Shown one piece after another: positions 49,124-58,912 of a stretch of DNA of 64,000 nt. The stretch comes from CBDDLD01 sp965230605 (lineage in GTDB: Bacteria; Bacteroidota; Bacteroidia; Flavobacteriales; Flavobacteriaceae): NCBI GenBank assembly GCA_965230605.1, contig CBDDLD010000004.1:1550001-1614000 (forward strand). Reading direction: 5' to 3'. The position numbers were made by a program, and so were the translations under genes. A model generated the notes under the pieces. The model searched no databases and was not told where the DNA came from. It saw only the letters and a list, made by a program, of their open reading frames with translations. Position 1 is the first letter of the stretch. Each line of letters starts with the position of its first letter.

Positions 49124-52042
49124 ATGCGATACATTGCCCTCATTCTTATACTTATATTTTCAAAATTATCATTGGCTCAAAACGATTTGCCTCATCCCCT
49201 GGCTTCAGAAGATGAAGTATCACAGCAGAAATGGGTAGATAGCCTATACAATGCCATGAGCCTTGAAGAACGAATTGGACAATTATTCATGGTTCAAGTA
49301 TTCTCTAATAAAGGCGTAAAGCATGAAAATGAGATCGTTAAACTCATTAGAGAACAACATATTGGTGGTGTAATATATTCTAAAGGCGGTCCTTTTCGTC
49401 AGGCCAGTATGAATAATTCCTTACAAGCAGTGTCAAAAACCCCACTTTTAGTTGGTATGGATGCTGAATGGGGATTAAGCATGCGTTTAGATTCTACCTA
49501 TGCGTTCCCTTGGAATATGACATTAGGCGCAATAGAAAACAATAAGTTAGTTGAGCAAACCGGCCGTCAGATAGGAGAGCATTGCAAACGCATTGGTGTA
49601 CATTTCAACTTTGCACCGGTGGTAGATATCAATACCAACCCTGATAATCCTATTATAGGTAATCGCTCTTTTGGTGAAGATAGGGATAATGTGACCGCTA
49701 AAGCACTTGCGTTTATGAAAGGGATGCAAGATGCTGGTGTCTTAGCTAATGCCAAACATTTTCCTGGTCATGGAGATACAGACAGCGATTCGCATAAAAC
49801 ACTTCCAACGATTAGTTTTTCTGAGCAACGTATAGACTCTGTAGAGTTATATCCGTATAGAGAACTCATCAAATCAGGACTTTCCAGTGTGATGGTTGCC
49901 CATTTAAATGTACCAAGTTTAGAACGGCGTTCAGGATATCCATCATCATTGTCTGAACATATAGTTACCGATATTTTAAAGAATGACTTAAACTTTAAGG
50001 GGCTCATCTTTACTGATGCCTTAAACATGAAAGGTGCATCAAATTTCAGTACACCGGGAGATATAGATCTGGCAGCATTCATGGCTGGTAACGATGTACT
50101 ATTGATATCTGAAGACATCAAAAAAGGTGTAGAAAAGATCAAAGCAGCTTATGAAAAAGGGACGGTTACAGAAGAGCGCTTAGCACACTCTGTGAAGAAG
50201 ATACTGATGGCAAAATATAAGGCTGGTTTGCATGAATACAAACCTGTAAAACTCTATAACATAGCTGAGGAGTTAAATCGAATAGAAGATGACCTCTTGT
50301 ATGGAATGCTTATGGAGGATGCTATAACGGTGGTGAAAAATGATAAAACATTATTACCGCTTAGAGACCTACAAACTAAAAAAGTGGCTTATGTCGCTTT
50401 AGGTGATTCGGAACACACTCCTTTTTTAAACGAGCTTAAAAAATATACTAAGGTTCATGAGATTAAGGCTAACAAGTTAGATGAACTCATTACTAAACTT
50501 CAAAATTATAATACTGTTGTTGTAGGGTTTCATAAGTCTAATGCTAACCCCTGGAAATCCTATGAATTTTCAGGAAAAGAATTGACATGGCTGTATGAAA
50601 TAGCACGCACCAATACTGTCGTTTTAGATGTCTTTGCAAGGCCCTATGCACTTATGGACTTAAAGACTATCGAGAATATAGATGCCATAGTAATGAGCTA
50701 TCAAAATAGTACCATTGCCCAACAAAAATCTGCACAGCTTATTTTTGGAGGGATTGCATCTAAAGGAAAACTTCCGGTATCTTCAGGAGAGTATTTCCCT
50801 GAAGGCACAGGCATTAGTTATAATGCTCTAAAAAATTTAAGCTATGGTATGCCAGAACGTGTTGGAATGGATTCTGAATTGTTAAGTAAAATAGATTCTG
50901 TTGCAAATTATGCTGTAGCTAATCAAATGACACCTGGAATACAATTGCTCGTCGCCAGAAAAGGCAAAGTCGTTTACAATAAAAACTTTGGAAAGCATAC
51001 CTACAATGGAAAATCAAAAGTTGAATTTGATGACATTTACGATGTAGCTTCTCTCACAAAAATTTTAGCAACACTACCGCTCCTAATGGAATTAGAAGAA
51101 AAAGGGATAGTCTCATTAAATACTAAATTAAGTGCTATGCTTCCTGGGTATAAAAAGACAAACAAAAAAGACATTACGCTTAAAAAAATGTTGTCGCATT
51201 ATGCACAACTAAGACCTTGGGTGCCTTTCTATTATGAGACCCTAGATACGGTTACAAAACAACCTTCTAGAAAGTATTACAGAAAGAAGAAGAGTGGCGC
51301 GTTTAATATAGAAGTTACTAATACATTATTTATGCGTAAAGACTATAAAGACTCTATACAACAAATAATTAAAGACACCGAGTTATTAAGTAGATTACGC
51401 TATCGTTATAGTGACTTACCCTATTACATCTTAAAGGAATATATAGAGTCATATTACGACAAATCTTTGAGCGAGTTGGTACAAGACCATTTTTACCAAT
51501 CTTTAGGCGCAAACTATACAACATATAACCCAAGAGATAAATTCAGCTTAAAAGACATTGTACCCAGTGAAGTTGATGACTATTACCGTTATCAAGAAGT
51601 TCACGGATATGTCCATGATATGGGTGCCGCAATGCAAGAAGGTGTTGGAGGTCATGCCGGGATATTTAGCAATGCCAACGATGTAGCTAAGATTATGCAG
51701 ATGTATTTGCAAAAAGGGTTTTATGGTGGTAACCGTTATTTTAAATCAGCGACTATAGACAAATTTAACAAGTGTTACTATTGCCATAAAGATAATAGGA
51801 GAGGTGTGGGTTTTGACAAGCCGCAATTGGGAGATGAAGGCCCTACATGCGGATGTATTTCTATGACCAGTTTTGGGCATTCCGGTTTTACCGGGACCTA
51901 TGCCTGGGCAGACCCGGAAGAAGAAATTGTGTATGTTTTCCTTGCTAATAGAACCTATCCAAAAGCAGGAAAAAATTTATTACTTAGAGAAAATATCAGA
52001 ACCGAGATCCAACGCCTGATTTACGAAGCCATAATAGATTAA
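49124..52042 (+). CDS. GH3 hexosaminidase fused to serine hydrolase
   Basis: This 972-residue exported protein has a signal peptide (about 1-18), a GH3 N-terminal barrel (about 45-380) with NagZ-type motifs KHFPGHGDTDSDSHKTLP (catalytic His loop, about 209-226) and TDALNMKGA (nucleophile Asp), a GH3 C-terminal-like domain (about 400-560), and a beta-lactamase/PBP-like serine hydrolase (about 590-960) with SLTK (SxxK, about 645), YSD and HSGFTGT. It may remove N-acetylglucosamine and then act on a peptide or ester in peptidoglycan turnover. This fusion is known in Bacteroidota. Confidence 0.9.
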   Translation: MRYIALILILIFSKLSLAQNDLPHPLASEDEVSQQKWVDSLYNAMSLEERIGQLFMVQVFSNKGVKHENEIVKLIREQHIGGVIYSKGGPFRQASMNNSLQAVSKTPLLVGMDAEWGLSMRLDSTYAFPWNMTLGAIENNKLVEQTGRQIGEHCKRIGVHFNFAPVVDINTNPDNPIIGNRSFGEDRDNVTAKALAFMKGMQDAGVLANAKHFPGHGDTDSDSHKTLPTISFSEQRIDSVELYPYRELIKSGLSSVMVAHLNVPSLERRSGYPSSLSEHIVTDILKNDLNFKGLIFTDALNMKGASNFSTPGDIDLAAFMAGNDVLLISEDIKKGVEKIKAAYEKGTVTEERLAHSVKKILMAKYKAGLHEYKPVKLYNIAEELNRIEDDLLYGMLMEDAITVVKNDKTLLPLRDLQTKKVAYVALGDSEHTPFLNELKKYTKVHEIKANKLDELITKLQNYNTVVVGFHKSNANPWKSYEFSGKELTWLYEIARTNTVVLDVFARPYALMDLKTIENIDAIVMSYQNSTIAQQKSAQLIFGGIASKGKLPVSSGEYFPEGTGISYNALKNLSYGMPERVGMDSELLSKIDSVANYAVANQMTPGIQLLVARKGKVVYNKNFGKHTYNGKSKVEFDDIYDVASLTKILATLPLLMELEEKGIVSLNTKLSAMLPGYKKTNKKDITLKKMLSHYAQLRPWVPFYYETLDTVTKQPSRKYYRKKKSGAFNIEVTNTLFMRKDYKDSIQQIIKDTELLSRLRYRYSDLPYYILKEYIESYYDKSLSELVQDHFYQSLGANYTTYNPRDKFSLKDIVPSEVDDYYRYQEVHGYVHDMGAAMQEGVGGHAGIFSNANDVAKIMQMYLQKGFYGGNRYFKSATIDKFNKCYYCHKDNRRGVGFDKPQLGDEGPTCGCISMTSFGHSGFTGTYAWADPEEEIVYVFLANRTYPKAGKNLLLRENIRTEIQRLIYEAIID

Positions 52043-52123
52043 TCACCTTATGGAAACGTTAAAGTCTTATTAGTTTAGAAGGATAATCCTAACTTTAACC
52101 CAAAATAATACGCCAACCTTACT

Positions 52124-53260
52124 ATGAAAATTGGAATTGTATGTTACCCTACCTTTGGAGGTAGTGGTGTAGTTGCTACAGAACTAGGATTAGAGCTTTC
52201 AAAACGAGGGCACGATATACATTTTATTACCTACAGCCAGCCTGTACGTTTAGAACTTTTAAGTAGTAATGTTCATTTTCATGAAGTGAATGTTCCGGAA
52301 TATCCATTGTTTCTTTATCAACCATATGAATTAGCATTGTCCAGTAAATTGGTAGACATGGTAAAATTGCATGGTATCGAATTGCTACATGTCCATTATG
52401 CGATTCCTCACGCTTACGCAGCATATATGGCGCAAAAAATGCTTGAGGAAAAAGATATATACATTCCAATAGTAACCACATTACATGGCACAGATATCAC
52501 ATTAGTTGGGAGCCATCCTTTTTATAAATCTGCAGTAACTTTTAGTATTAATAAGTCTGATGCCGTGACATCAGTATCTGAAAGCCTTAAACTAGACACC
52601 TTAAGACTATTTGATATCCATAAAGAAATCAATGTCGTGCCAAACTTTATTGATTTAAGTAAGCACGAACATGGTTTTACCGATTGTCAGCGTAGTATGA
52701 TGGCGGATGATGAAGAGCGCATTATTACACACATCAGTAATTTTAGACCTGTGAAGCAGATTCCAGATATCATCAAGGTATTTTATAATGTGCAAAAAGA
52801 AATTCCAGCGAAATTGATGATGGTAGGTGAAGGTCCAGAAAAAGTAGTTGCGGAACGTATGTGTAATGAATTAGGAATTAGTGATAAAGTAATTTTCTTT
52901 GGAAATAGTAATGAAATAGATCGTATACTATGCTTTAGTGACCTATTCTTATTGCCTTCAAAAGCTGAAAGTTTTGGCCTTGCGGCATTAGAAGCTATGG
53001 CATCAGGAGTGCCCGTAATCTCAACAAATACAGGAGGATTGCCTGAAGTTAATGTACACGGGTTTTCCGGGTATTTAAGTGAGGTAAATGATGTGAACGA
53101 TATGACAGCCAATGCACTGAAAATACTAAGAGACCTAGATACTCTAGAACAGTTTAAAACCAATGCTAAAGCACAATCTCAAAAATTTGACTTACATCAA
53201 ATTGTACCAATGTATGAGAAGATCTATCAAGATACGTTGCATAAGTGCTTAGCACACTAA
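52124..53260 (+). CDS. bshA: N-acetyl-alpha-D-glucosaminyl L-malate synthase
   Basis: This 378-residue GT4 enzyme joins GlcNAc from UDP-GlcNAc to L-malate, the first step of bacillithiol synthesis. Typical BshA features are MKIGIVCYPTFGGSGVVATELG, LHVHYAIPHAYAAYMA, TTLHGTDITLVGSHPFY, VVPNFIDLSKH and the nucleotide-sugar loop KAESFGLAALEAMASGVPVIST with its Glu pair (about 284-305). Length matches. Its presence implies that the organism makes bacillithiol; bshB and bshC are not in this window. It is a single gene ended by a bidirectional terminator. Confidence 0.95.
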   Translation: MKIGIVCYPTFGGSGVVATELGLELSKRGHDIHFITYSQPVRLELLSSNVHFHEVNVPEYPLFLYQPYELALSSKLVDMVKLHGIELLHVHYAIPHAYAAYMAQKMLEEKDIYIPIVTTLHGTDITLVGSHPFYKSAVTFSINKSDAVTSVSESLKLDTLRLFDIHKEINVVPNFIDLSKHEHGFTDCQRSMMADDEERIITHISNFRPVKQIPDIIKVFYNVQKEIPAKLMMVGEGPEKVVAERMCNELGISDKVIFFGNSNEIDRILCFSDLFLLPSKAESFGLAALEAMASGVPVISTNTGGLPEVNVHGFSGYLSEVNDVNDMTANALKILRDLDTLEQFKTNAKAQSQKFDLHQIVPMYEKIYQDTLHKCLAH

Positions 53261-53264
53261 AATA

Positions 53265-53293
53265 AAAAGCCTCTTGATCATCAAGAGGCTTTT
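53265..53293. terminator. bidirectional terminator
   Basis: A perfect stem AAAGCCTCTTGA / TCAAGAGGCTTT with loop TCA (53278-53280) lies between bshA and the convergent outer-membrane protein gene. Confidence 0.9.
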
Positions 53294-53312
53294 ATGTTAT
53301 ATATAAAATCTT

Positions 53313-53798
53313 CTAAAATTGATAGCGTATACCTAAAGCAATATCAAAATCAAGATCATCATTAAAATCTCCAAAACCAATTTCCGGTCTAAAATCTAAT
53401 GATATTAATAACGGTATGTCAAAATCATACTCAATGCCAATATCCCCTGCAGCGAAAAAGAAAGTTTCACTGTCATCAACATTATTTGGAACATTGTCAA
53501 AATCATAGGCTCCAACTCCTCCACCGGCACCTAAATACCAATTGAAGTTTCCGTCTAAGTTCCATACCCATTGGTATAAACCTGCCAACTTAAAGCCATC
53601 AAAATTATTTCCACTTCTCCAGCCAAGGTCAACTTCTAGACGATTATTATCACCTAAACCGCGTTGATAAGAGATTTCTGCTCCAAAGCCATCACTATCT
53701 CCAAGTCGAAGACCTATGGCATTATCAGCAATGTCCTGCCCGTAACTAAATGTAGAATAACCTATTACTACTAAAACTGCTAAAATTAATTTTCTCAT
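53313..53798 (-). CDS. small outer-membrane beta-barrel protein
   Basis: From ATG 53798 this 161-residue protein has a signal peptide (MRKLILAVLVVIGYSTFSYGQ). The open frame runs to 53825, but the extra residues are basic and would lengthen the signal poorly. The mature part alternates hydrophobic and polar residues, with GLRLGDSDGFGAEISYQRGLG, LEVDLGWRS, GVGAYDF, FFFAAGDIGIEYDF and a closing IALGIRYQF ending in Phe. It looks like an eight-strand OmpA/OprF-type porin fold without a peptidoglycan domain. The function is unknown. Confidence 0.85.
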   Translation of the reverse strand: MRKLILAVLVVIGYSTFSYGQDIADNAIGLRLGDSDGFGAEISYQRGLGDNNRLEVDLGWRSGNNFDGFKLAGLYQWVWNLDGNFNWYLGAGGGVGAYDFDNVPNNVDDSETFFFAAGDIGIEYDFDIPLLISLDFRPEIGFGDFNDDLDFDIALGIRYQF

Positions 53799-53904
53799 CT
53801 GTTTCGTTTTTTTTATTGATTTCATTAAGCTTTACAAAAATAACGCCAAAAGTAAATTTTTATTAGAATTCTTTTTAGATTTATGAACAGACTTATTCAT
53901 AATT

Positions 53905-56814
53905 ATGATATCAGAATCGGCCTTAAAAGCGCTGCAATCTCAACTAGACGGGACACTGAGCTACGATGAACTTTCAAAAGCGATCTACGCAACTGATGCG
54001 TCTGTATATCGCAAACTCCCTATAGCAGTTGCCTATCCGAAAACCAATGAGGATATCAAAACATTAATACATTTTGCCAGTACACATCTGACCTCACTGA
54101 TACCTAGAACAGCAGGAACGTCGCTAGCAGGGCAATGTGTTGGTGAAGGTATCATTGTGGATGTGTCTAAACACTTTACAAGGATTTTAGATATTAATGA
54201 GCGTGAACGTACAGTCACCGTACAGCCAGGGGTGGTTAGAGATGAGTTGAATGCTTATTTGAAGCCCTTTGGACTATTCTTTGGACCAAATACATCCACA
54301 TCAAACCGTTGTATGATAGGAGGTATGGTAGGAAATAACTCTTCGGGTACAACATCTATCCAATATGGTGTTACCAGAGATAAAGTGTTAGAATTACAAA
54401 CGATCCTAAGTGACGGTAGTGAGGTCGCCTTTAAAGCTTTATCAAAAGATGAAGTTTTGCACAAATGCAATGGAGATAATTTAGAAGGTCATATTTACAA
54501 TACCATTTATAAAAGTTTAAATGCTGATGGTATTATAGAACAAATTCAAAACGGATTTCCAAAAACTAATATTCATAGGCGTAATACAGGTTATGCTTTA
54601 GATAAACTCGTGGAATCTGAATTGTTTTCAGATTCAGATCAACCATTTAATATATGCCAATTGTTATCGGGCAGCGAGGGTACATTAGCATTTACAACGG
54701 CAATCACATTACAACTCGATGAATTACCGCCACCATTAGATGCCACAGTGGTTTTACATTTTGAAAGTATTGCTAAATGTCTTAAAACAGTCCACTTAGC
54801 GATGGAACACAAACTATATGCCTGTGAAATGCTAGATGATACGATCTTAAATCTTACGAAGTTTAACAAGACGCAGCAAGCTAATAGAGCATTTATAGAT
54901 GGAGACCCTAAAGCCATCTTAATGTGTGAATTAAGGTCTGATAATGAAAATGATCTTAAAAAACAGATTACTGACTTTAACAAGACAATTCAAGATTCTG
55001 GACTATGTTACGCAAATCCCGTTCTAAGAGGAGCAGATGTTGAAAAAGCTATGGCTTTACGTAAAGCAGGCTTGGGGTTATTAGGAAATATGATTGGTGA
55101 TAATAAAGCGGTGGCATGCATAGAAGATACGGCAGTAGCTTTAGAGGATTTAGACCCTTATATCGAAGAGTTTTCAGAGCTCATGAAAAACTACAATCAA
55201 AAAGCCGTTTACTATGCTCATGCCGGAGCTGGAGAACTGCATCTTAGACCAATTCTTAATTTAAAATCAGATGGCGATGTAAAATTGTTTCGAAGCATTA
55301 CTCAAGATGTAGCTCGATTAGTAAAAAAGTATAGTGGGTCATTGTCCGGTGAACATGGTGACGGAATTGTAAGAGCCGAGTTTATCCCATACATGATAGG
55401 AGAATCAAATTATCAACTTTTAAAGACAATTAAAACCGCTTTTGACCCAAATAATATCCTTAATCCGGGTAAAATTGTGGATGCCTATCCAATGGATGAA
55501 GCATTGCGTTATGAAACAGATAGAGTAGAGCCGAAGATTGAAACACTGCTAGACTTTTCATCGTCGCAAGGTATTTTAAGAGAAGCAGAGAAATGCAACG
55601 GTTCTGGGGATTGTAGAAAACTACCAGAATTTGGAGGCACTATGTGTCCAAGTTATAGAGCAACGCGAGATGAAAAAGATACTACACGTGCAAGAGCCAA
55701 TGCATTGCGCGAGTTCTTGACCCATTCAGAACAAACCAATCGATTTAATCATAAAGAACTAAAACAAGTATTTGATTTGTGCTTAAGCTGTAAAGCTTGT
55801 GCTAGTGAATGCCCGAGTAGTGTAGATGTTGCTGCCTTAAAAGCAGAATTTCAATACCAATATCAAGAGACTAATGGTTATCAGTTTAAGGACAAGTTTT
55901 TTGCTAATGCTTCTAGGTACAACAAGATGGCGGCCATGCTCCCCAAGCTTTCAAATGCTATTCTACAAAATAAGATAGTCTCACCTTTAATTAAAGGAAT
56001 GTTATCAATACACCATAAACGTAGTTTCCCTAAATTCTCAAAACCTTTTTTGGTAGAACGTTTAGAATGGAATGATGAGATACAAATACAGAAAGAGGTA
56101 TTTGTTTTTATAGACGAGTTTAGTAACTATCTAGATTCTAATATCATCAATGATATTGAAGTGTTACTTTCTAAATTGAACTATAAAGCATTATATATTA
56201 ATGATTTAGAAAGCGGAAGATCTCAAATATCTAAAGGGTTTTTGAAAGAAGCCAAAGCGATAGCTAATACGAATGTTTCAGCTTTAAAAGATATGGTAAA
56301 TAACCAATCACCTCTGATTGGCATTGAACCTTCAGCAGTCTTAACCTTTAGAGATGAGTATATAAAACTTGCTGATGATAAAGAAGGCGCACAATCAATA
56401 GCTGATAATACATTTTTGATTGAAGAATTTTTACAAGAAGAGATTAGGCTTGGGCATATAACAGCAGAGCAGTTCACCAATAAATCCGAAACAATTAAAT
56501 TCCATGGGCATTGCCATCAAAAAGCCTTAGCTGACCAAAAAGCTAGTTTTGACATATTAAACTTGCCAAAAAACTACAAGGTAACTCTTATTCCAAGTGG
56601 TTGTTGTGGTATGGCAGGAAGCTTTGGTTATGAGAAAACGCATTATGATATAAGCATGGCTATTGGTGAACAAACCTTATTTCCACATGTGCGTAAAGCA
56701 GATGAAAATACGTTGATTTCTGCCAACGGTACAAGTTGTAGGCACCAAATATTGGACGGTACCAAACGTGAAGCACTACATCCGGTAACTATTTTAAGAA
56801 GAGCTTTACTTTAA
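53905..56814 (+). CDS. FAD/Fe-S D-2-hydroxyacid dehydrogenase fusion
   Basis: This 969-residue protein joins a GlcD/DLD-type FAD domain (about 35-530; PRTAGTSLAGQCVGEGIIVD, PNTSTSNRCMIGGMVGNNSSG, SLSGEHGDGIVRAEFIPYMIG) to a ferredoxin-like region (CNGSGDCRKLP and CLSCKACASECPSSVD, about 570-645) and a CCG-like end (HGHCHQKALAD and PSGCCGMAGSFGYE, about 870-920). It probably oxidises D-lactate or a related D-2-hydroxyacid and passes electrons through Fe-S centres to the respiratory chain. Its last 9 bp overlap the convergent phosphatase gene. Confidence 0.9.
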   Translation: MISESALKALQSQLDGTLSYDELSKAIYATDASVYRKLPIAVAYPKTNEDIKTLIHFASTHLTSLIPRTAGTSLAGQCVGEGIIVDVSKHFTRILDINERERTVTVQPGVVRDELNAYLKPFGLFFGPNTSTSNRCMIGGMVGNNSSGTTSIQYGVTRDKVLELQTILSDGSEVAFKALSKDEVLHKCNGDNLEGHIYNTIYKSLNADGIIEQIQNGFPKTNIHRRNTGYALDKLVESELFSDSDQPFNICQLLSGSEGTLAFTTAITLQLDELPPPLDATVVLHFESIAKCLKTVHLAMEHKLYACEMLDDTILNLTKFNKTQQANRAFIDGDPKAILMCELRSDNENDLKKQITDFNKTIQDSGLCYANPVLRGADVEKAMALRKAGLGLLGNMIGDNKAVACIEDTAVALEDLDPYIEEFSELMKNYNQKAVYYAHAGAGELHLRPILNLKSDGDVKLFRSITQDVARLVKKYSGSLSGEHGDGIVRAEFIPYMIGESNYQLLKTIKTAFDPNNILNPGKIVDAYPMDEALRYETDRVEPKIETLLDFSSSQGILREAEKCNGSGDCRKLPEFGGTMCPSYRATRDEKDTTRARANALREFLTHSEQTNRFNHKELKQVFDLCLSCKACASECPSSVDVAALKAEFQYQYQETNGYQFKDKFFANASRYNKMAAMLPKLSNAILQNKIVSPLIKGMLSIHHKRSFPKFSKPFLVERLEWNDEIQIQKEVFVFIDEFSNYLDSNIINDIEVLLSKLNYKALYINDLESGRSQISKGFLKEAKAIANTNVSALKDMVNNQSPLIGIEPSAVLTFRDEYIKLADDKEGAQSIADNTFLIEEFLQEEIRLGHITAEQFTNKSETIKFHGHCHQKALADQKASFDILNLPKNYKVTLIPSGCCGMAGSFGYEKTHYDISMAIGEQTLFPHVRKADENTLISANGTSCRHQILDGTKREALHPVTILRRALL

Positions 56815-57660
56815 TTCCTTTTTAGGAGAGTCTACAATGGTAATAGCTGCGATAAGGTCTTTAACTTCCATATCTTTAATGGCCTCATCAGCGAAGAATG
56901 GTGATAACTTGTCGTTGTTGTAATTATAAACCTTCCAACGCTTGAATTGGTACTCTAAGGCTGTAAAGTTCTCCACCCAATCCCCCGAGTTCAGATACGT
57001 TGTTTTTCCGAATTTATTTTCTTTGACCAACATTTTTGGCTGATGAATATGTCCACATACCACATAATCGTAGCCCTTTTCTATGGCAAGATCGGTCGCT
57101 ACTTTTTCAAAGTCATTGATATACTTTACAGCTCCTTTTACACTGTTCTTGATTTTTTTGGAAAGCGAATAGCGTTCCTTCCCTAATTTTTCCAGACACC
57201 AATTCACAAATCGATTTAAGAGGATAAGGATATCATAGCCCCAACCTCCTAACTTAGCAAGCCATTTTGCATTCTGGATAGAAATATCAAAAACATCACC
57301 ATGAAAGAACCATGCCTTCTTTCCATCTAAATTTAAAACTACTTTATCAACCACAGAAATATTGCCAATAGAAGTGTCACTAAACTTTCTAAGCATTTCA
57401 TCATGATTGCCAGTAATATAGATTACCTCCACACCATTAGATGCAAAGTCCATAATCTTTTTGATAACACTTAGATGTGATTTTGGAAAGTAACGTTTCT
57501 TAAACTGCCATATATCAACTATATCCCCATTTAGAATAAGTTTCTTGGGTTCTATGCTGTTTAAGTAGGTTAGAAGCTGTTTAGCATGACATCCAAAAGT
57601 ACCTAAATGAACATCGGAAATAACAGCTATTTCGACTTTTCGTTTTAATTTCATGGCCAT
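56806..57660 (-). CDS. LpxH-like UDP-diacylglucosamine phosphatase
   Basis: This 284-residue calcineurin-like metallophosphatase probably hydrolyses UDP-2,3-diacylglucosamine in lipid A synthesis. Metal motifs are AVISDVHLGTFGCHA, LNGDIVDIWQFKKRYFP, YITGNHDEML, FFHGDVFD and CGHIHQPKM. The C-terminal third contains a hydrophobic helix (LGGWGYDILILLNRFVNW) that would bind the acyl chains. The start is ATG 57660; ATG 57654 is equally likely, and the frame extends to a TTG at 57663. It overlaps the convergent dehydrogenase gene by 9 bp. LpxH group is by motif; activity on another phosphodiester is possible. Confidence 0.85.
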   Translation of the reverse strand: MAMKLKRKVEIAVISDVHLGTFGCHAKQLLTYLNSIEPKKLILNGDIVDIWQFKKRYFPKSHLSVIKKIMDFASNGVEVIYITGNHDEMLRKFSDTSIGNISVVDKVVLNLDGKKAWFFHGDVFDISIQNAKWLAKLGGWGYDILILLNRFVNWCLEKLGKERYSLSKKIKNSVKGAVKYINDFEKVATDLAIEKGYDYVVCGHIHQPKMLVKENKFGKTTYLNSGDWVENFTALEYQFKRWKVYNYNNDKLSPFFADEAIKDMEVKDLIAAITIVDSPKKELK

Positions 57661-57779
57661 CAATCACTAACTGCAAATAACTGCTTTACGTTTTATCTAA
57701 ACATTAACGGATAATTAATTAACCATGAGAATATTGTTAACTCTGTGTTATCTCTTATAATTGGTTTAATGTAGATATC

Positions 57780-57787
57780 TATTTTTG
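57780..57787 (+). promoter_or_regulatory. aroC -7 box
   Basis: TATTTTTG matches TAnnTTTG, 43 bp before the aroC ATG. A TTG lies 16 bp upstream of it, slightly too close for the usual -33 element. Confidence 0.4.
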
Positions 57788-57830
57788 TTTCTCTAATAAT
57801 ACAATTACATTAGCATAAATTATTACAGTA

Positions 57831-58895
57831 ATGGCAGGAAACGCCTTTGGAAAATTATTCAAGCTCACAACATTCGGAGAATCACACGGAACAGCAATTG
57901 GAGGCGTAATTGATGGCTGCCCGGCAGGTTTAAAACTCGATTTTGATGCGATTCAGCACGAAATGGATCGAAGAAAACCAGGACAATCAAAAATCGTTAC
58001 ACAGCGTAAAGAGCCAGATCGTGTAGAATTCTACTCCGGTATTTTTGAAGGTCAGACCACTGGAACTCCGATCGGATTTTTAATCCATAATACCAATCAA
58101 AAATCTAAGGACTATTCACATATAAAGGATGTGTACCGTCCTAGCCATGCCGATTACACCTATGATAAAAAATACGGAATCCGCGACTATCGTGGTGGTG
58201 GTCGAAGCTCTGCTAGAGAAACCGCTTGTAGAGTAGTGGCAGGTGCGATTGCTAAACAGTTATTAAGTACCATTAAGATCAATGCATTTACTTCGTCAGT
58301 AGGTGATATATTTATCGACAAACCTTATCAAGAACTTGATTTCGATAAGATAGAATCAAATATGGTGAGATGTCCGGATGAAGCTACAGCAGATCGAATG
58401 ATCGAAGAAATTAATGTAATACGTAAGCAAGGCGATACCGTAGGAGGGACAATCACTTGTGTATTGCAAAATGTCCCGGCAGGATTGGGAGAACCTGTAT
58501 TTGATAAACTTCATGCAGAACTCGGAAAGGCGATGCTGTCTATAAATGCAGTTAAAGGTTTTGAGTATGGTAGCGGGTTTTGCGGTGCAAAGATGAAAGG
58601 CAGTGAACATAACGATTTGTTCAATGAAGATGGGACTACGAAAACTAACCTTTCGGGAGGCGTACAAGGTGGCATTAGCAATGGTATGGATATCTACTTT
58701 AGAGTAGCGTTTAAACCGGTTGCTACAGTGATTCAAAAACAAGAAACCATTGATACCTCAGGAAATATTGTAGAAATGCAAGGTAAAGGAAGGCATGATC
58801 CATGTGTGGTACCTAGAGCAGTTCCTATTGTGGAAGCCATGGCTGCTTTGGTATTGGCAGATTATATCCTGTTGGATAGGACAAGTAAATTATAA
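57831..58895 (+). CDS. aroC: chorismate synthase
   Basis: This 354-residue flavin-dependent lyase converts 5-enolpyruvylshikimate 3-phosphate to chorismate, the last step of the shikimate pathway. It has FGESHGTAIGGVIDGCPAG at the start, MDRRKPGQS, RPSHADYTYDKKYG with RGGGRSSARETACRVV, and the C-terminal GKGRHDPCVVPRAVPIVEAM. Length is usual. The reaction uses reduced FMN. A symporter gene begins 17 bp after it and could be cotranscribed. Confidence 0.96.
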   Translation: MAGNAFGKLFKLTTFGESHGTAIGGVIDGCPAGLKLDFDAIQHEMDRRKPGQSKIVTQRKEPDRVEFYSGIFEGQTTGTPIGFLIHNTNQKSKDYSHIKDVYRPSHADYTYDKKYGIRDYRGGGRSSARETACRVVAGAIAKQLLSTIKINAFTSSVGDIFIDKPYQELDFDKIESNMVRCPDEATADRMIEEINVIRKQGDTVGGTITCVLQNVPAGLGEPVFDKLHAELGKAMLSINAVKGFEYGSGFCGAKMKGSEHNDLFNEDGTTKTNLSGGVQGGISNGMDIYFRVAFKPVATVIQKQETIDTSGNIVEMQGKGRHDPCVVPRAVPIVEAMAALVLADYILLDRTSKL

Positions 58896-58912
58896 AAACA
58901 TAAGCAATATAT

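Noticed and set aside
49768..50142. Minus-strand frame of 124 codons within the GH3 domain
   Set aside because: It overlaps the conserved GH3 core on the other strand and shows no domain or signal.
54639..54983. Minus-strand frame of 114 codons in the FAD dehydrogenase
   Set aside because: It is antisense to the FAD domain, with Ser/Cys-rich composition and no family resemblance.
58356..58742. Minus-strand frame of 128 codons in aroC
   Set aside because: It lies wholly antisense to chorismate synthase, whose sequence explains the region completely.
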